Part shown: positions 12,301 to 25,200 of the stretch, piece after piece
Numbering within the stretch: the stretch's first letter is position 1
Layout: every line of letters starts with the position of its first letter
Made by a program: the position numbers and the translations under genes
The notes under the pieces: model-generated
The model's database searches: none
What the model was told of the DNA's origin: nothing
Seen by the model: only the letters and a program-made list of their open reading frames with translations
From: Mesodorylaimus sp. YZB2_4
Taxonomy: Eukaryota; Nematoda; Enoplea; Dorylaimida; Dorylaimidae
DNA: 64,000 nucleotides
Assembly: GCA_030248295.1 (NCBI GenBank)
Contig: JASANH010000239.1
Span: 124,001 to 188,000 of the forward strand
Reading direction: 5' to 3'

Positions 12301-13016
12301 CCAGTGAGGAAAAAAGGCACAAACACAAAAATTCCTGATCCCAGTCGGGATTGCCCTAATCCTGATCTCCAAAAAAGCGATGTTGACCTACTTATATCCA
12401 TTTCTTAAACTTATATCCCTTAGAAACTGATTTCTCTCTAAACTCTGGCACCCACTCAAAAATTCACTCACATCATGTCATAGAGACCATGACTATGGGA
12501 GAGAAGCCAAATATTAAAGGAGGACGTATCAAATTTGCGGAGGATAAGAGGATTCAGGGGAGGATATTGGAATCAAAGAAAGTTTTAGAGGAGTTAGGGT
12601 GGTGGGAGCCCTGCGCCAGACCGCCTAAGGTCTGAATTGATTCCTCAAAATTGGGAGGTCTAAACGATATTAATCAGCCACGCGCACTGCCCTATTGTTT
12701 CTCCATTTCAACTGACCCATGATTTCCTACGAGCTCATTGCCTGCCAGTCGACCGACCAACACAAAAGTCAGGCCTCCAACACGCAGTTGCGACCGACGT
12801 ACTCCGCCGCTAGCAGACATCTCAGTGTACCTTCTGTCAGTGATGCGGGAGCAATTGTCCGTGGGAGCAATTGTCCGCATCAGCTAAAAACCCGTTTACG
12901 TAAAAGTAAGTTTCAGATTTGTGATTTTGGCAAATCAGGGCGTGATAGCCGCAGTTGCTGAGCAGACCCGACTGTGAGCTCACTGATTTCGATTCTCATA
13001 CATTCCTTTCGGAATT

Positions 13017-13448
13017 ATGGCGTATTTTCATATGATTGAAAGTTGATTAAACGGTAAAGTCTTGAATGTAGAATTCGGCCAACCTACGCCTGGTGCTCGT
13101 TTAATTCTGTGGTCCAAGGAATTTCCACCACCGGCACACGAATTATTCACATTTGAAGAGGCTGGGAACGGTTACTTTTTAATCGTATCAGCCTTAGATC
13201 CAAATTTGGTGGTCGATGTTGAAGGTGGCTATGCCGAACCTGGTGCCCGCCTGATCTTGTATCATCGTTCCAATCCACCAGAGCCCAATCAACTGTTTCA
13301 ATGGCAAGGACACGCCTTGAAGTCTATGCTGAGTCATGAATTAGTGCTGGATGTGGAAGGCGGCCAAGGCGAAGATGGAGCGGGTATAATTTTATATCAC
13401 GCCAAATTTGGTGATGACGCATTGAATCAGAATTGGAAGATTGCCTAG
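13017..13448 (+). pseudogene. ricin-type beta-trefoil lectin domain protein with one in-frame TGA
   Basis: A single-exon frame of 144 codons (ATG at 13017 to TAG at 13446-13448) covers one whole beta-trefoil lectin domain of about 130 residues. The repeated signature is visible three times: KVLNVEFG near the start, VVDVEGGYAEPGARLILYH in the middle, LVLDVEGGQGEDGAGIILYH near the end, followed by the NQNWKI terminus. This is a sugar-binding fold; nothing here indicates a catalytic toxin chain. The frame is open on both sides of a TGA at 13044-13046, and similarity to the family continues across it. It may be a young nonsense pseudogene, a readthrough or recoded gene, or a sequencing error. Alternatively the real start is an upstream exon splicing at the AG at 13058-13059. 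No signal peptide and no introns are seen. Confidence 0.7.
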
Positions 13449-14335
13449 ATTGCCTAGGCACCTCCCTGGACAGAATGTGTGCGATTTGGTGATATGATAA
13501 CAATGCTATGGCCTTGTCGAAATAGTGTCATGATTGCAACACGCTCTCTCTGACACAGCAGGAGACTCTCTGAAACTATACATTTTGCACAGTCGTGCAA
13601 GGATGCATGCGATATGACAGGGCACTGACAGACTGATGCAAGAATGTATGCTAAACAGTTTGAACATACTTCAAGCAGAACCTCATCTTTTGATCTGACG
13701 ACTGTTCAGATCACCAATACCAGACTGGCCAGACAAAAACCTTGGCTTGGCAAACAAGCTGCAGCTTGAACTGATAAAGCTGTTTGCAACTTCACCAATA
13801 ACAAAAGCTGCACCGCACAAACTCTCCCACTGCACCGCATGCATGAACAAAGGGAAAATCACACTACACACGCACCTACTCGAGGTGTGTAAAATATACT
13901 TTCAGATACAAAATTTTCCGCAACGCAAATGCTGCAAAAAAATGCACATGAAATCGTTACGGTTTTTAACCAAGTTTGCATATGCAAATGAGGGTGAAAA
14001 ATGATTATCCGTAATTTCGCGACTAGAAAATGAGGCTTCAACAGGTGAGAATTACGCAGGCTCCTCGGAGCAAAAGACGGTCGACATTTTTGACTCAAAT
14101 CGAGTGTTCATTAATTTTAAGGGCGCTTTTAATTTAAAAAAAATCTGACAAGCAAATTTCTAAAGTGACGAAGAGGAAAACGAAAATCTTTTTAAGTGAG
14201 TGAGAAATACTGCTATTGTTGAAATTAGTGCACGATGATGACACGTGTTCACGAAATCCAATAAAATTTCAAATCAATCAGGGACACGTAGAATAGAATA
14301 GAATCTTATATATTTTTCGTCGCATTTTCAACAAA
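13449..14335. other. intergenic between lectin ORF and ZnT6
   Basis: No gene recognised. AT-rich toward ZnT6; the ZnT6 promoter and 5' UTR presumably lie here. Confidence 0.4.
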
Positions 14336-16191
14336 ATGCTCGATTCCTGGGCAGCAAGAATTTTATTAAACACTTCTGAGGTAAAAAATGTTCAATTTTT
14401 TTCTATTCCAAAATTTTTGCGTTTTTTCTTTTTGTAATAAATGGCAAATGAGATTTAAAATTACGAAGAAATATTTTAGGGAAAAAGTATCTCTATGGTT
14501 GGTTCTGTGATATTAGCTTCGTTACTTTTCGTTTTTGCTGCAATCGCTGCGACGAAAAGTATAGGTAAGATTTTTTAAAATTTTGCCCCTTATTATGTGA
14601 AATGTTTTTTTTACTTTCAGCTTTACAAGCATTCGTTATTTTGACCGTTTTCGATTTATTATCCCTCTGTACTGCGCTGTACAGTCATTGGGCGGCGGCT
14701 CGGAATGCGGCTGGTCAGACGCCTGGATTTTCGTACGGGTCAGTCTGGGTTTCGGTTTTTTTGACAAGGGTCTATCGCGAAATGCTGCGGATTGCATATT
14801 GTTCCGGGGGATACTAGGGAATGCATTTTTAAAAGTATGCCTAAGGGCGGCGTTTTTTGACAAACATTTTTCTTGGATTCTTTTCCCGCCCGCAGTACGC
14901 GTTCGTATTAAAAAAAGATGATTTCCAGTTCTTTTTTTTTCAGATATGAACGTGGCGAAGTGCTGGCCGTTTTCTCGAGCACCGTGCTTACTCAACTCGG
15001 TGCCCTATTTATCATCAAGGAATCCATTGAACGTCTTTTAGAACACGAAGATGAAAATTCCGTCAACTTTTGGTTCGTATTAGCCTCGAGTGTCATATTC
15101 GCATCGCATTCCATCGTTCTCTATGGTGTTCGCAATCGACCATTAACCATCGTGGTCACATCGAGTGGCAGTAGTTGGTTGCAAGAACACGCGGCCGACC
15201 TCAGCCACGCTTTATGTCGATTCGTGCCCGGACTCAGTCGGTTTCTTTTGCCCAGAGTCAATCCGTTCGCCTTGCTAGGCGTGGTGGGTTATATTCTGTG
15301 CTTAATCGATTATCTCCTCGTCGAATCATAGTAAGCGCCTAATCTTGTTACTCTAACCATACAAACTGAAACGATACTTTACCTGCCTACTGGAACTATA
15401 TTTTACGCACCCTGTCTGAACCATATTTCACCCACCTGCTTGCAACCATGTTACCCGCCCATCTGAAACCATACTTTACCTGCCTACTGGAACTATATTT
15501 TACGCACCCTGTCTGAACCATATTCCACCCACCTATCTTGAGCCATCTGTGCCCACCTCATCTGAAACCATACTTTACCCGCCCCAACTTGACCCATATT
15601 CACCCTGTCTGCAACCATTTCACCCGCCCATCTGAACCCACACTTTACCTCCCTCAGTCGGAGACCATGCTTCGCCTGCTTCAACCTTAAACTACATTTT
15701 GCCAATTCAAAACGGTTGATTTTTTCATCAATCTGCCGATTTGTACCCCTTTTTAGTGTCATGTTCAAACTGAGGCCGCAAATGTGTAAATTATGGTTTC
15801 ATCTACACTTAAAAATTTCCTTTTCAGCCAATGTTACGCCTGCGACACGATGGTGGCTCTGTGCATCGCCGTGGCCACTATCGGCACAATGTTCCCCCTG
15901 GCCTCTTACACTGGCCGCATCCTTCTGCAAACCAGTCCCACCCACGTCGTCCCTCAATTGGACAAATGCCTGCGCGAAGCTGGCACATTGGACGGCGTAT
16001 TAGAAATCGCTGACGATCGTTTCTGGCAACTGTCCTTCACCAAAATGGCTGGCTCAGTTGTGGTCCGCGTTCGACGAGATGCCGACGAGCAATTAGTCCT
16101 GGCACACGTCACCGATCGCTTATTCCCCATCGTGCCCGAACTGACCATCCAAGTGAACAAGGACACGAGCTGGAGGCCAGCCTTGCACTGA
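14336..16191 (+). CDS. SLC30A6: zinc transporter ZnT6 (SLC30A6), cation diffusion facilitator
   Basis: Five exons: 14336-14380, 14480-14564, 14621-14738, 14944-15330, 15828-16191, giving 332 aa. Matches to ZnT6 are co-linear: LQAFVILTVFDLLSLCTALY (TM2), GEVLAVFSSTVLTQLGALFI and KESIERLLE (TM3), SSWLQEHAADLSHALC, LLPRVNPFALLGVVGYILCL (TM5), CDTMVALCIAVATIGTMFPL (TM6), then the cytosolic domain with GTLDGVLEI, GSVVVRVRRDADEQLVLAHV and WRPALH. The HxxxD zinc-site motifs of active ZnTs are absent from TM2 (FDLLS) and TM5/6 (ACDTM), as in known ZnT6, which works as the non-transporting partner of ZnT5 in the early secretory pathway. The protein lacks the roughly 100-residue vertebrate tail. The first exon (15 codons, MLDSWAAR...) is the least certain part; an ATG in exon 2 is an alternative. 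Confidence 0.9.
15340..15700. repeat. degenerate short repeat, CTGAAACCATACTTTACC family, in ZnT6 intron 4
   Basis: Roughly a dozen imperfect copies of CTGAAACCATATTTTACCC with variable CCCACCTGC-type spacers. The same word, mostly in reverse, is scattered through 28440-29190. Confidence 0.75.
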
Positions 16192-16221
16192 CATACTCAA
16201 CCTGATTCTTGTCCTCAACAT

Positions 16222-16227
16222 AATAAA
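16222..16227 (+). terminator. polyadenylation signal of ZnT6
   Basis: AATAAA 31 nt after the ZnT6 stop codon. Confidence 0.6.
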
Positions 16228-16654
16228 CGCAACCCAACTTCCCGTCAGCACAATATAACGTCATATACCACAAAAAAAGGTGCTCAAAACGAAAAAACAT
16301 GAATATATTGCAGAGTGCATTCGATAATCAAACTGGACATAGCACAAAAATCAAATTATCAACATCAAAAAATATCCAATACGCATCAGGCTTTGTGCGG
16401 TTCCGCAATCATACCGTGCTTATTTAATATTTTTGCAGTGCTAGCCAACATACGATACGGCTGACGACCCATTTTACGTAGGATTGCTGTAGTAAGTATA
16501 CGGCGGATGGATCTGAAATTGAAAAATCCTGCGTCAGTCTATTCGATTCAGGGCAAAATGCTGCATTAAATGACCCATTAAAAAAACTATTCTTTTCACT
16601 ATGTCCAACACCTAAATTTAGCATCGACTGATCCGACCAAGGGTCTGGATCGGC

Positions 16655-17240
16655 CCGATCTGACCAGTCCGCTTCAAAAACTTAAAAGACTGGTGGGGAT
16701 GATGTGTTTGGCAACGAGTCCTCACCCAGCATCGACCGATCTGATCCGACTGCTGGATCAGCCGCATTGGTAACTGAAAATTTTTGCGGTTTATCCGCTG
16801 GAAAACGATTCAGTTTGGCATACTATGATAAGAAAATCTATTTTTTTCTCTCAAATCACCATTCAAAATTGCTTTAGGCCTTGGTCAATTCGCCCGTGTC
16901 CTTTGGAGTGGCCTGACAGAAAGTAACAGCGAGGAAGCAGAGCAGGCTGGTGAGGACTCATTGCCAAACACATCATCCCACCAATCTTGAATTTTTTGAA
17001 GCAGAATGGTCGGATAAGTCGACGCTGGGTCCTCACAGGCTGCTCTGCTTCCTCGCTATCACTTTCTCTCAGACCATCGCAAAGGACACAGTAGAACTAA
17101 CCAAAGCCTAAAGTGGGATTAAATGCTGATTTGGGAGAAATAACTGGATTTTCTCATAGTATGCCACACTTAATCATTTTCCAGCAGATAAAAGCGGAAA
17201 AATCTCAGCTACTGATCCCGTCGATCCAGCAGTCGGATCG
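16655..17240. mobile_element. nested fold-back element
   Basis: Several inverted segments nest inside one another. 16735-16850 (GACTGCTGGATCA...TAACTGAAAATTTTTGCGG...TTTGGCATACTATGA) pairs with 17120-17235. 16870-16960 (TTTAGGCCTTGGT...GTGTCCTTTG...AGCGAGGAAGCAGAGCAG) pairs with 17030-17115. The segment GGGATGATGTGTTTGGCAA at 16696 pairs with TTGCCAAACACATCATCCC at 16962, which sits in the central loop. No protein is encoded. The outer CGATCTGATCC words resemble the WDR20 intron minisatellite. Confidence 0.8.
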
Positions 17241-17244
17241 GTCG

Positions 17245-19235
17245 ATGCGGGACCTGAATAAATGTCGGAAAAAAGTGAATCTGAGCATCACTGCTCGCCA
17301 GTTCGTCATTGCTGGACTGTCCTTTCCTGTTAGGGGTATGTAGCCCGCCTGGCCTGAAAACTGTAGCTCTAGCAGCAGTTCGTGACTGCAGACTTCTCTT
17401 TTTGGGAACACATGGTCTGCCTTTTCCTGTAGCCGTGTGTAGCCTTTCTGACAGGTGCAGCTCTAATGGTTCCCAGCACCTTGCAAGACCAGAATTTGAG
17501 GAGGGAGCTAGGAAAGTTTTGAGGTTTTTACGCTGACAAATGACGTTGCTATGCTTCGCAGCCTGACACATACAGTATATATTTTCTGACTGACGACCAT
17601 ACCCTCATAACTAACCCTCCCATCATTATGTTCAAGAAAACAAACCTGAGCACTTGAACGCATCAAACTCACGATCAGCAGGGGAGATCACTTTTTTGGA
17701 TCAGGACTTTTTACATTTTTTTGTGTTTTGCCTATGAACCTATTTTCCTCGCTAAAGCACACTTAAAGCACAGTATACAGTCGACCTCGGATAATTGCAA
17801 CCGCTCAAGACGCCAAAAAGAGTTGCTATCAGACGAAGTTGCAATAATGCGAAGTTCAGAAACATTTTTTGAAAAAACTTGCAATTACGCGAAGTTTTTT
17901 TGATAAGCATAGCAGAAATTTCTATTGACACTTTTAGAAACTTTTCTGAAAAATAACAGCGAAACATAACATTCCTAATTTCATCGGCTGATTAGTAAAC
18001 CAAAAAACATTCTCGTGCAGCGCAACTACTGTACTGCAAGAATAGTTGGCAATTCTGCTTTGCCAATGGAATTACAAAGTTTTTCCCAATTGCTTTCGAT
18101 TTCAAAGACAGCGTTTTGCCATAAGAAGGATATTATGGAGCTTTTGACTGGTTTATTTGCAGCTTATTTGCAATGATAGTATCTGCTTTCTACTGTCGGG
18201 CAATTGCTACCTCGTGCTTGTAAGCTTTCCAGCTTCTTTTTGATTTTTGAGGAGATTTCAGTAATTCCTGGTAACTATAGTAGGTTTTGAGGATTTTAAG
18301 GGGTACCTTGAAATTTGAGGAGTTTTCAGAAGTTTTTGAGGGTGCTGGGAACCATGGCTCACGCTGTTTCGAGCACAGCTATGCCCATCAAGTTTGCCAA
18401 CAGGCTACAACTTTATAAGCACCATCACTTCCATTTACTAAAACAGCGACAGCCTGGCGGGCCAAGTGCAAGCCTTGCTACTATACTTGAGGCTGAAACA
18501 TCAACTCGAGGAGTTGACGTTTCCCACACAAGATCAATATTCTCTCCCGCTCGGCAGTGGGTTACACATGGAGGAGAAAACCGCTCCAGCACACCACATT
18601 CTGACGCCAAATAATCTGGCATCAATTTCCTGGCTGACTCCACCAATTTTGGGGCTCTCTTTCTGCACCCCACAATGCGCATCGACAAACTGGACTCAGT
18701 AGCTTCTGTGGTTGCAACCGGGAGGGCAATGTGCAGTCAGTGCGCCTAACTTTTTGAGAGCCACGCATCGACCACTATGTCAGCTGACCCATAATATCAG
18801 CCAATAACTGTATTATTTACAGTTCGTATCGGTTATCGGCCGGCCAGTACCGATCATTGCCTCAAAAGTCAGACCTGCGATTGAAAACGAGCAATCAAAC
18901 ATCTGAGCATTCTGTCAAAGTTAGGCGCGCTGATTGTACGTCGGCCTGCTATCCGCAGTGCACGTGTGATAAGCCTGACTGCAGGGCCTAGCAACAAGGC
19001 TGCGCACAAACGGGTAGAGCCAGGATATTGACGCAAGATCATGTGGCGCCAGAACGTGGTGCGCCGATGAGGACGTAGACCCACATGAAAACCGCACGGC
19101 TAACAGGAACAGACGAGGACTAGGGTTTCCTAAGGCTATCGCTGTGTGTTCACCACAAACATCCTACCCCTGCCTAACCCCAGGCAAGCCAGTCCCCCGA
19201 GCACTCTCGTTCAGCTACGAGTAAACTACGCGCAC
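17245..19235. other. intergenic with scattered repeats
   Basis: No gene supported. Contains a third GCTGAAACATCAAC repeat (18488-18575), a TATCGGCCGATA-type relic at about 18790-18860, and the right end of a TAGCCGTGC-type MITE (GCACGGCTAACAGGA at 19093). Confidence 0.5.
18488..18575 (+). repeat. dispersed repeat (GCTGAAACATCAAC family), copy 3
   Basis: GGCTGAAACATCAACTCGAG, then GAGTTGACGTTTCCCACAC, then GATCAATATTCTCTCCCGC, in the same order as copies at 7780 and 9188. Here the first two blocks form a hairpin (CATCAACTC/GAGTTGACG). Confidence 0.65.
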
Positions 19236-22200
19236 TCACTTAGTTTTCTTAGTCCTATGGAAATAATAATCGTCAGGCGTATTGATCCATTTTACAAATA
19301 ACGCGTCCCCGCCACGCTCGGCCGCTGCCTAGGCAAAAACCACATTCAATGCAAAAACGGAAGTCCCAAATTCTTATGACACTCTAAAGAACAAACCTCG
19401 TCTCGGGCTCGTTTCGCCGCCGGTTGTCCACCAGCACCTCCGATCGGACGTTTCTGAGGCATCTGTTGTTGACGTTGAATTGGTGCCACTGTGGCCACGT
19501 TCGGATGACCTGAAACCAAGGACCCACAATTTATTCATGCCATGCCTGAAGCTTCATTCACAGCACGATTAACTTGTCATCACAAAATCAAAATCATTCA
19601 CAATTATCAAACCTCAAAAATGCAACAAGCTCCAACTGTCTAGTATTTGGCTGAGGACGACTTCTCTGGAGGTCAAGGCTCAACTTTTCCGATCCGAGGT
19701 TGGGTCTGCGTCAAGTATGGGCAAAGGGAGGGGGTAGGAGGGCAACCCCCACAGGTCCAGCCCTGGCCTCTAAGCAAAAGCCAATTGTCCAGCCAGCCTA
19801 CAGTACCATACTCTGTGTAAACAGTCATTCAACTCACTCGAATCGACCCAAACCTGACCTGGCCTGATCTCTACCCCCTCCCCCCTCAAGAAGGCGGGTG
19901 ATTCAAAATTCGAAACCTCAGAATTCAGTGACTCACAGTTTTTGTTGACTTGAAGGAAACATTTTGGAATCAAAGTCATTTCGACTTTAAAATTTCCTAT
20001 TTCCCCAGGCTTTCCAAACACTCACACAAAGTTCGAAGCCGCTGTTCGTGTTCATACAAGTTATATAAACGATTTTGCCTGATTTTCTCACGTCTTCCAG
20101 AAAATACTTTGATTGATTTTCTTCCAGATTTTGTTACATTTTTGCAGCATTACTGAGCCAAAATTTCAATTAATTTACTGATTGAAAGCTTTCCTTAGTT
20201 TAATCGTGAGTCTAAATAACCATCCTTGATCAAACGATTTTGCAAAATCTGATCGATCTGATTATATTAGACTCTCTTCAGAAAAAGTTGGTGACTCAAA
20301 ATTCGAACCCTCAAAATGCACCCTGATTTTGGCTCTGAAACTTTTATTTTCCCAGGTTTTCAAGACTTTTCTCAGATTTCTTGACTTTCTCAGTTTTCCA
20401 GCCTGGCCCCTAACTTTTTCAGTTTTTCCAGCATTGCCCTTTACTTTCCCACTTCTCCAGCCTTGTCCGCAACTTATTCAGCCTTCTATGAACCCTGATG
20501 CAACCCAGCGCGACACCCCCGCGCCTCCGTTCCCACCCACTCACCTTGTTTCCCATGTTGTCCTCCGTGCGCATTCGAACGAGCATTCGTCGCCGCACTC
20601 GACGTGGCTTGATTTTGCTGTGGTTTCTGCACATAAGCGGCCGCTTGCGTACTCGCCGATGCCAATCCCATTTTCACTAAAACGCGCGCCATTTTTTGCA
20701 CTTTTTGCGGCGGCAATGCTTGACAATAAGTTCTAATCGCTTGGGCATTAATCGTTTCGAATGGATTTCTAGCCGCGTGACGAGGATTATGCAATTGTTT
20801 CGGCGCCAAACGACGAGCCGCTTTCGTATATAACGTCGTACGTAAAAATACTGGCGCTCTCGTACGTGGTCCATTACGCATCGGCCCCCTTCAAAAAAGA
20901 CTGATAAGCAGCTGATACTCCCATGGCAGCATCCGAAACTGGGGTCTGGTGCCATCCACCCATAAGAAAGCCAATGAAATCCTGACCCTACCCTGCCTCT
21001 CGGCTTGGTCTTGTCCTGCACACGATTTTATGCGATAGTCAAATATTTGAACTTGCCGCGCGCAATGATGCTCAAGCGCCAGCACCTTATGACAATTGGA
21101 TGCTTGGCTGTGCGCGGTGCAGTAGGGGGCTCGCGAAAATATGACTCCTCATGACGCTTCGGGGTTCCGACCCACAACCAAAGTTTTAGCCCCACTCCCC
21201 GCCTTCTGATCACTTACGTATGCAATCCAGCGTAGGCCAAAGGCGGCGTGCCCGAAGCCGAATTCGAACTCAAAGCCGACGGACGCAAAGCCGCATGCGC
21301 CGAAGCCGAATCTTGTCCAGTCCAAGGCAGACCGTGATCGCGACGTAAATGCTGATTCAACGTTTGCAAATTCGCAAATTGCATGCTGCAACCCGGCAAA
21401 CTGCAACGTTGTACGCGACCACCAAAATCCGGCATTTCTATCAAAACAAAAAAGAATCCAATTTAAAATACATTTTTTAAATTTCTCCTCAAACGACTGA
21501 TTTCCTGCTTCAATTGGTCAAAGACCAAGCACATTTTCGTGTAAAAATTTTCTCTACGATCGTGCAGTACACATGCAAATTTCAAACGTCACACTTTTTT
21601 AATGCGAGCATTGTTTTTGAAAATGACTTCTAACGTAAAAACCTGTCGGGCAAATCATGGTCGGGTACTTCGACTTTTCCCCTAATTCGCATGACAAAAC
21701 GCGCGAACTTTAAAATTTAAAAAATCCTTACCCAGCCGATCTCCCGGCCGCGGCATCATCATTCCATGCACAGCGTCTTGCGGTTGCGATGCCATCAATT
21801 TGTCGAAATTTTCTACAAAAATTAATTACTTTTTCTTATACCTTCTTTACAACAAAAAATCCAAAAACTTACCCAATTTATGTTTTCGTTTTAATCCACC
21901 ATATTTTTTCCAATAAGACCAACATTCTTTGCAAAGACGCAATTGAGATGCCGCCGGACCCCAAGCGTACCATTGTTCAGTTGTTTCCACTAAAATATTA
22001 CTATTTTCTTGTCATTTGACTCATAAAATCCCTTAATCAATCGGAGTTAGGCAAACCCAGGTCAGTACTTGAGTGTGATTCCCCACCCAGGTCGGACCGA
22101 CAAGGCGATCACATAATAATCAGCATCGCTGATAACCTATAATTTTTGAACGATCAAAAAAAATAAATTTTGAGGCGAGAAAATTGAATTATGGTCTTTT

Positions 22201-25200
22201 TCTAAAACATGCAATTTTTAGTACTTCTAGCCAAGCTCCCTTCAGTTAGCAATTTAAACAATTCTTGAAACAAAACTTTATGAGCCCGAAACTAAATTGC
22301 AAAATCCCAGTTACATCCTTGGGCGAACTTCACGAAGTTTCTTGGACATGTCACGAAATGAATAGATAGGCCGACCTGGACAAACAGCACGCATTTTCTC
22401 GTCGCCTTTCACATCCAAGTTATCTCCTCCAACCCAGGAAGACCCCGAAGGCCATGCCTGTCCCTGACCCCGTCCCCAAAAACCTCACTCCGGATCGAAA
22501 GCTAGGGCTCTGGTCAACATCGCTGACTGGGTATCCAAAGGTAGTGTAGACCCCCCTAAAAAATTTTTGAAAAATTTTGTAAAGGGGAAACCCTTCTCAT
22601 TTTTTAGACCCCCCTGTCCCGCTCGGCAAGGGTGTGCAGGTAGCTGCCTTTACTGTGATTGACCCCCTTTAAAAAATGTTGGAAAAATTTTGTGAAGGGG
22701 GGTCCCTTCTAATGTTTTAGACCCCCTGTCCCGCCCGGCAAGGGTGTAACCTTTACTGTGATTGACCCCCCCTAATATTTTTGACACAAGAAAATTTTTT
22801 TACTTGGCGAAGAGCCCTTTAAAAAATGTTGGAAAAATTTTGTGAAGGGGGGACCCTTCTGATGTTTTAGACCCCCTGTCCCGCCCGGCAAGGGTGTGCA
22901 GGTCACGCAGTCTGTGCCCTCCACCTTTACTGTGTTTGACCCCCTACTTTTTTTGGCAAAAGAAAATTTTTATACATAGCGTAGACCCCCTTTCAAGTTT
23001 TTAAAAAATTTTTTAAAGGGGGCAACTTTCTCATTTTTTTGACCCCCTGGCCCGCCCGGCAAGGGTGTGCATGTAACTTTATTGTTTTAACCCCCCCCCC
23101 CCCCACTATTTTTGGCAAAAGAAATTTTTTTACATGGCGAAGATCCTCCCCCGCCCGGCGAGGTTGTGCAGGTGCCTTTGCTATTTTTGACCCCACCCCG
23201 AAGAGAAAAATTTCATTTTTTTGTATCTAGTAAAAAAGACCCCATGTTTTGCCTTCGAAGGCCCAAACTAACTAATTTTCGCGGGAAAAATTTAAATTTA
23301 AAAAATTCAATTTTTACAAGCAACTAAAATGGGTCGCCATGTCGCCGACCCCCCCCCCCCCCCGGAAGAAGATCAGACCCCCTACCCGCAGACGAAGTCA
23401 GCGATGTTGGCTCTGGTAATAATTTTTAGAGATTGCCCCTTTTCTCAAGCATACGAGCCTCTTCTGTATTGCGCAAGGGAGCCTCAAGGACTCGGTTGCT
23501 TCTTAGTGCACTTAGTAATAATGCACGCACAAGCATACAGGACCAAGCCCTACCTCCTTCCCCAACCTTAGCCTATGCCCAACACCCACGGCCAACTGTT
23601 TTCAAGAGTAACCATCGCGGGCATCCAAACAAGGCAGGTCATGACCGTGATTCAGTCCTCTTTGGTACCCAATCCGTAGCTCACAGCTCTTCGTCATTCG
23701 CTGTCAACAGGCCGTATGCTCGCCCTAAACTCTTATTGACAGACAAATCTAAATTATCGGTATCGGCCAATAATCGATAATGCAATCATCGGCCGACATT
23801 ATTAGGCAGTCCTAAGAACCAAAGTCAGCTGAGCAAGACGCGTCCTGAACTAGAACTTCCACTGAAACCTCAATACGACGGGTTGAGGTAGCCATATGGG
23901 CCTCTCTTCCCCAGCCTCACTTCTCACTGCCGATCTACTTCATGAATGTGAGTACATTGTGCTAGAAAACAGAGCAGCCACAATTGACGTTGGGTCAGGT
24001 CGAATCGGCTCACCATCAGTGGCCTCACGCTCAGGATCCACGATGCTGGAACATATTGCGTGTTCGACTGTTTCCATGGATTCATTGCCAGTCCGTGGTC
24101 GGGACTTCGCACAGAGCAGTGGCCTCTCATCGAAACCACAGCCTGCGAGTCCACTCTCTAATGGAAAATCCCACCACTAATCGATATTATCGATTGATAG
24201 CTAATATCGGCTGATAATGCAATTATCGGTTACCGATCAGTCCTTACCAGAACATCCTCTTTCACAAAGCCTCCTACAGAAAGTCCCATCACTGATCGAT
24301 ATCATCGATTGATCAATAATATCGTCCGCCCAGCATTATCGATTATCGATTCAGGTCCGACCGATAAGGCAATTATCGGTATCGGCCGATAACCGATAAC
24401 GCAATTATCGGCCGATAGAACCGATAATTTTTGAAAACTTTAAAATTCAAGTTTTATGGCGGCAAATTTAAACTTTGGTCAGATCGCCATCCTTTTAACA
24501 TGCAATTTTTTAATTTCGCATGCTATACTTCTATCCCAACTAAAAACTCCTCTTCGCAGATGTCATACACTTGAGGCAACGCATGACACCTCTAGGACCA
24601 GCCGTATGACACTGTCAGGAAGTGGGCATGAAACAGCAGAGTTCCCTTTGCTTAAATTGAAATATAAACTGGATTTTGTTGCTTCTATCTTACAGGCGGA
24701 GGCACATTATGTGCACATGCACACCCTGGAAACTTGAATGAGACCCAGAACCGTCTAAAACTCATTTTGTCGGACTCTAGGTAGGGATAATGAGTGAAAT
24801 ATGCAAAGCAGATCCTTTCACAACTTCTTGAGGGCTCTAGTTTTCGACTGGGATCCTGACCCTGATCCTCATCCCAAACAGCATGCATCGGGGATTCACC
24901 CTCAAACACTTTTCCACGTCCAGATAAACGAAAATACCCACGAAACATAGTATCAGCATTATGTGCAATGTTGTGAGGTGACAGATGTTTATACTTATAA
25001 AAAATAGTTCCGATGCAGGGCAAACTTCATGAAGTTTTTAGAACATGTCAAGAAAAGAAGTGAACAGATAGACGAACGTAAACAGCCAGAAAGCTTTTTT
25101 CTATCCCAGCCCCGGCAGGGTTATCTCGAAGCCCAGAAGACCCTGAAGGCCATCACCATTCCTGTCCCTGACTCCAAGTGGGCAAAGACTAACCTTATCC

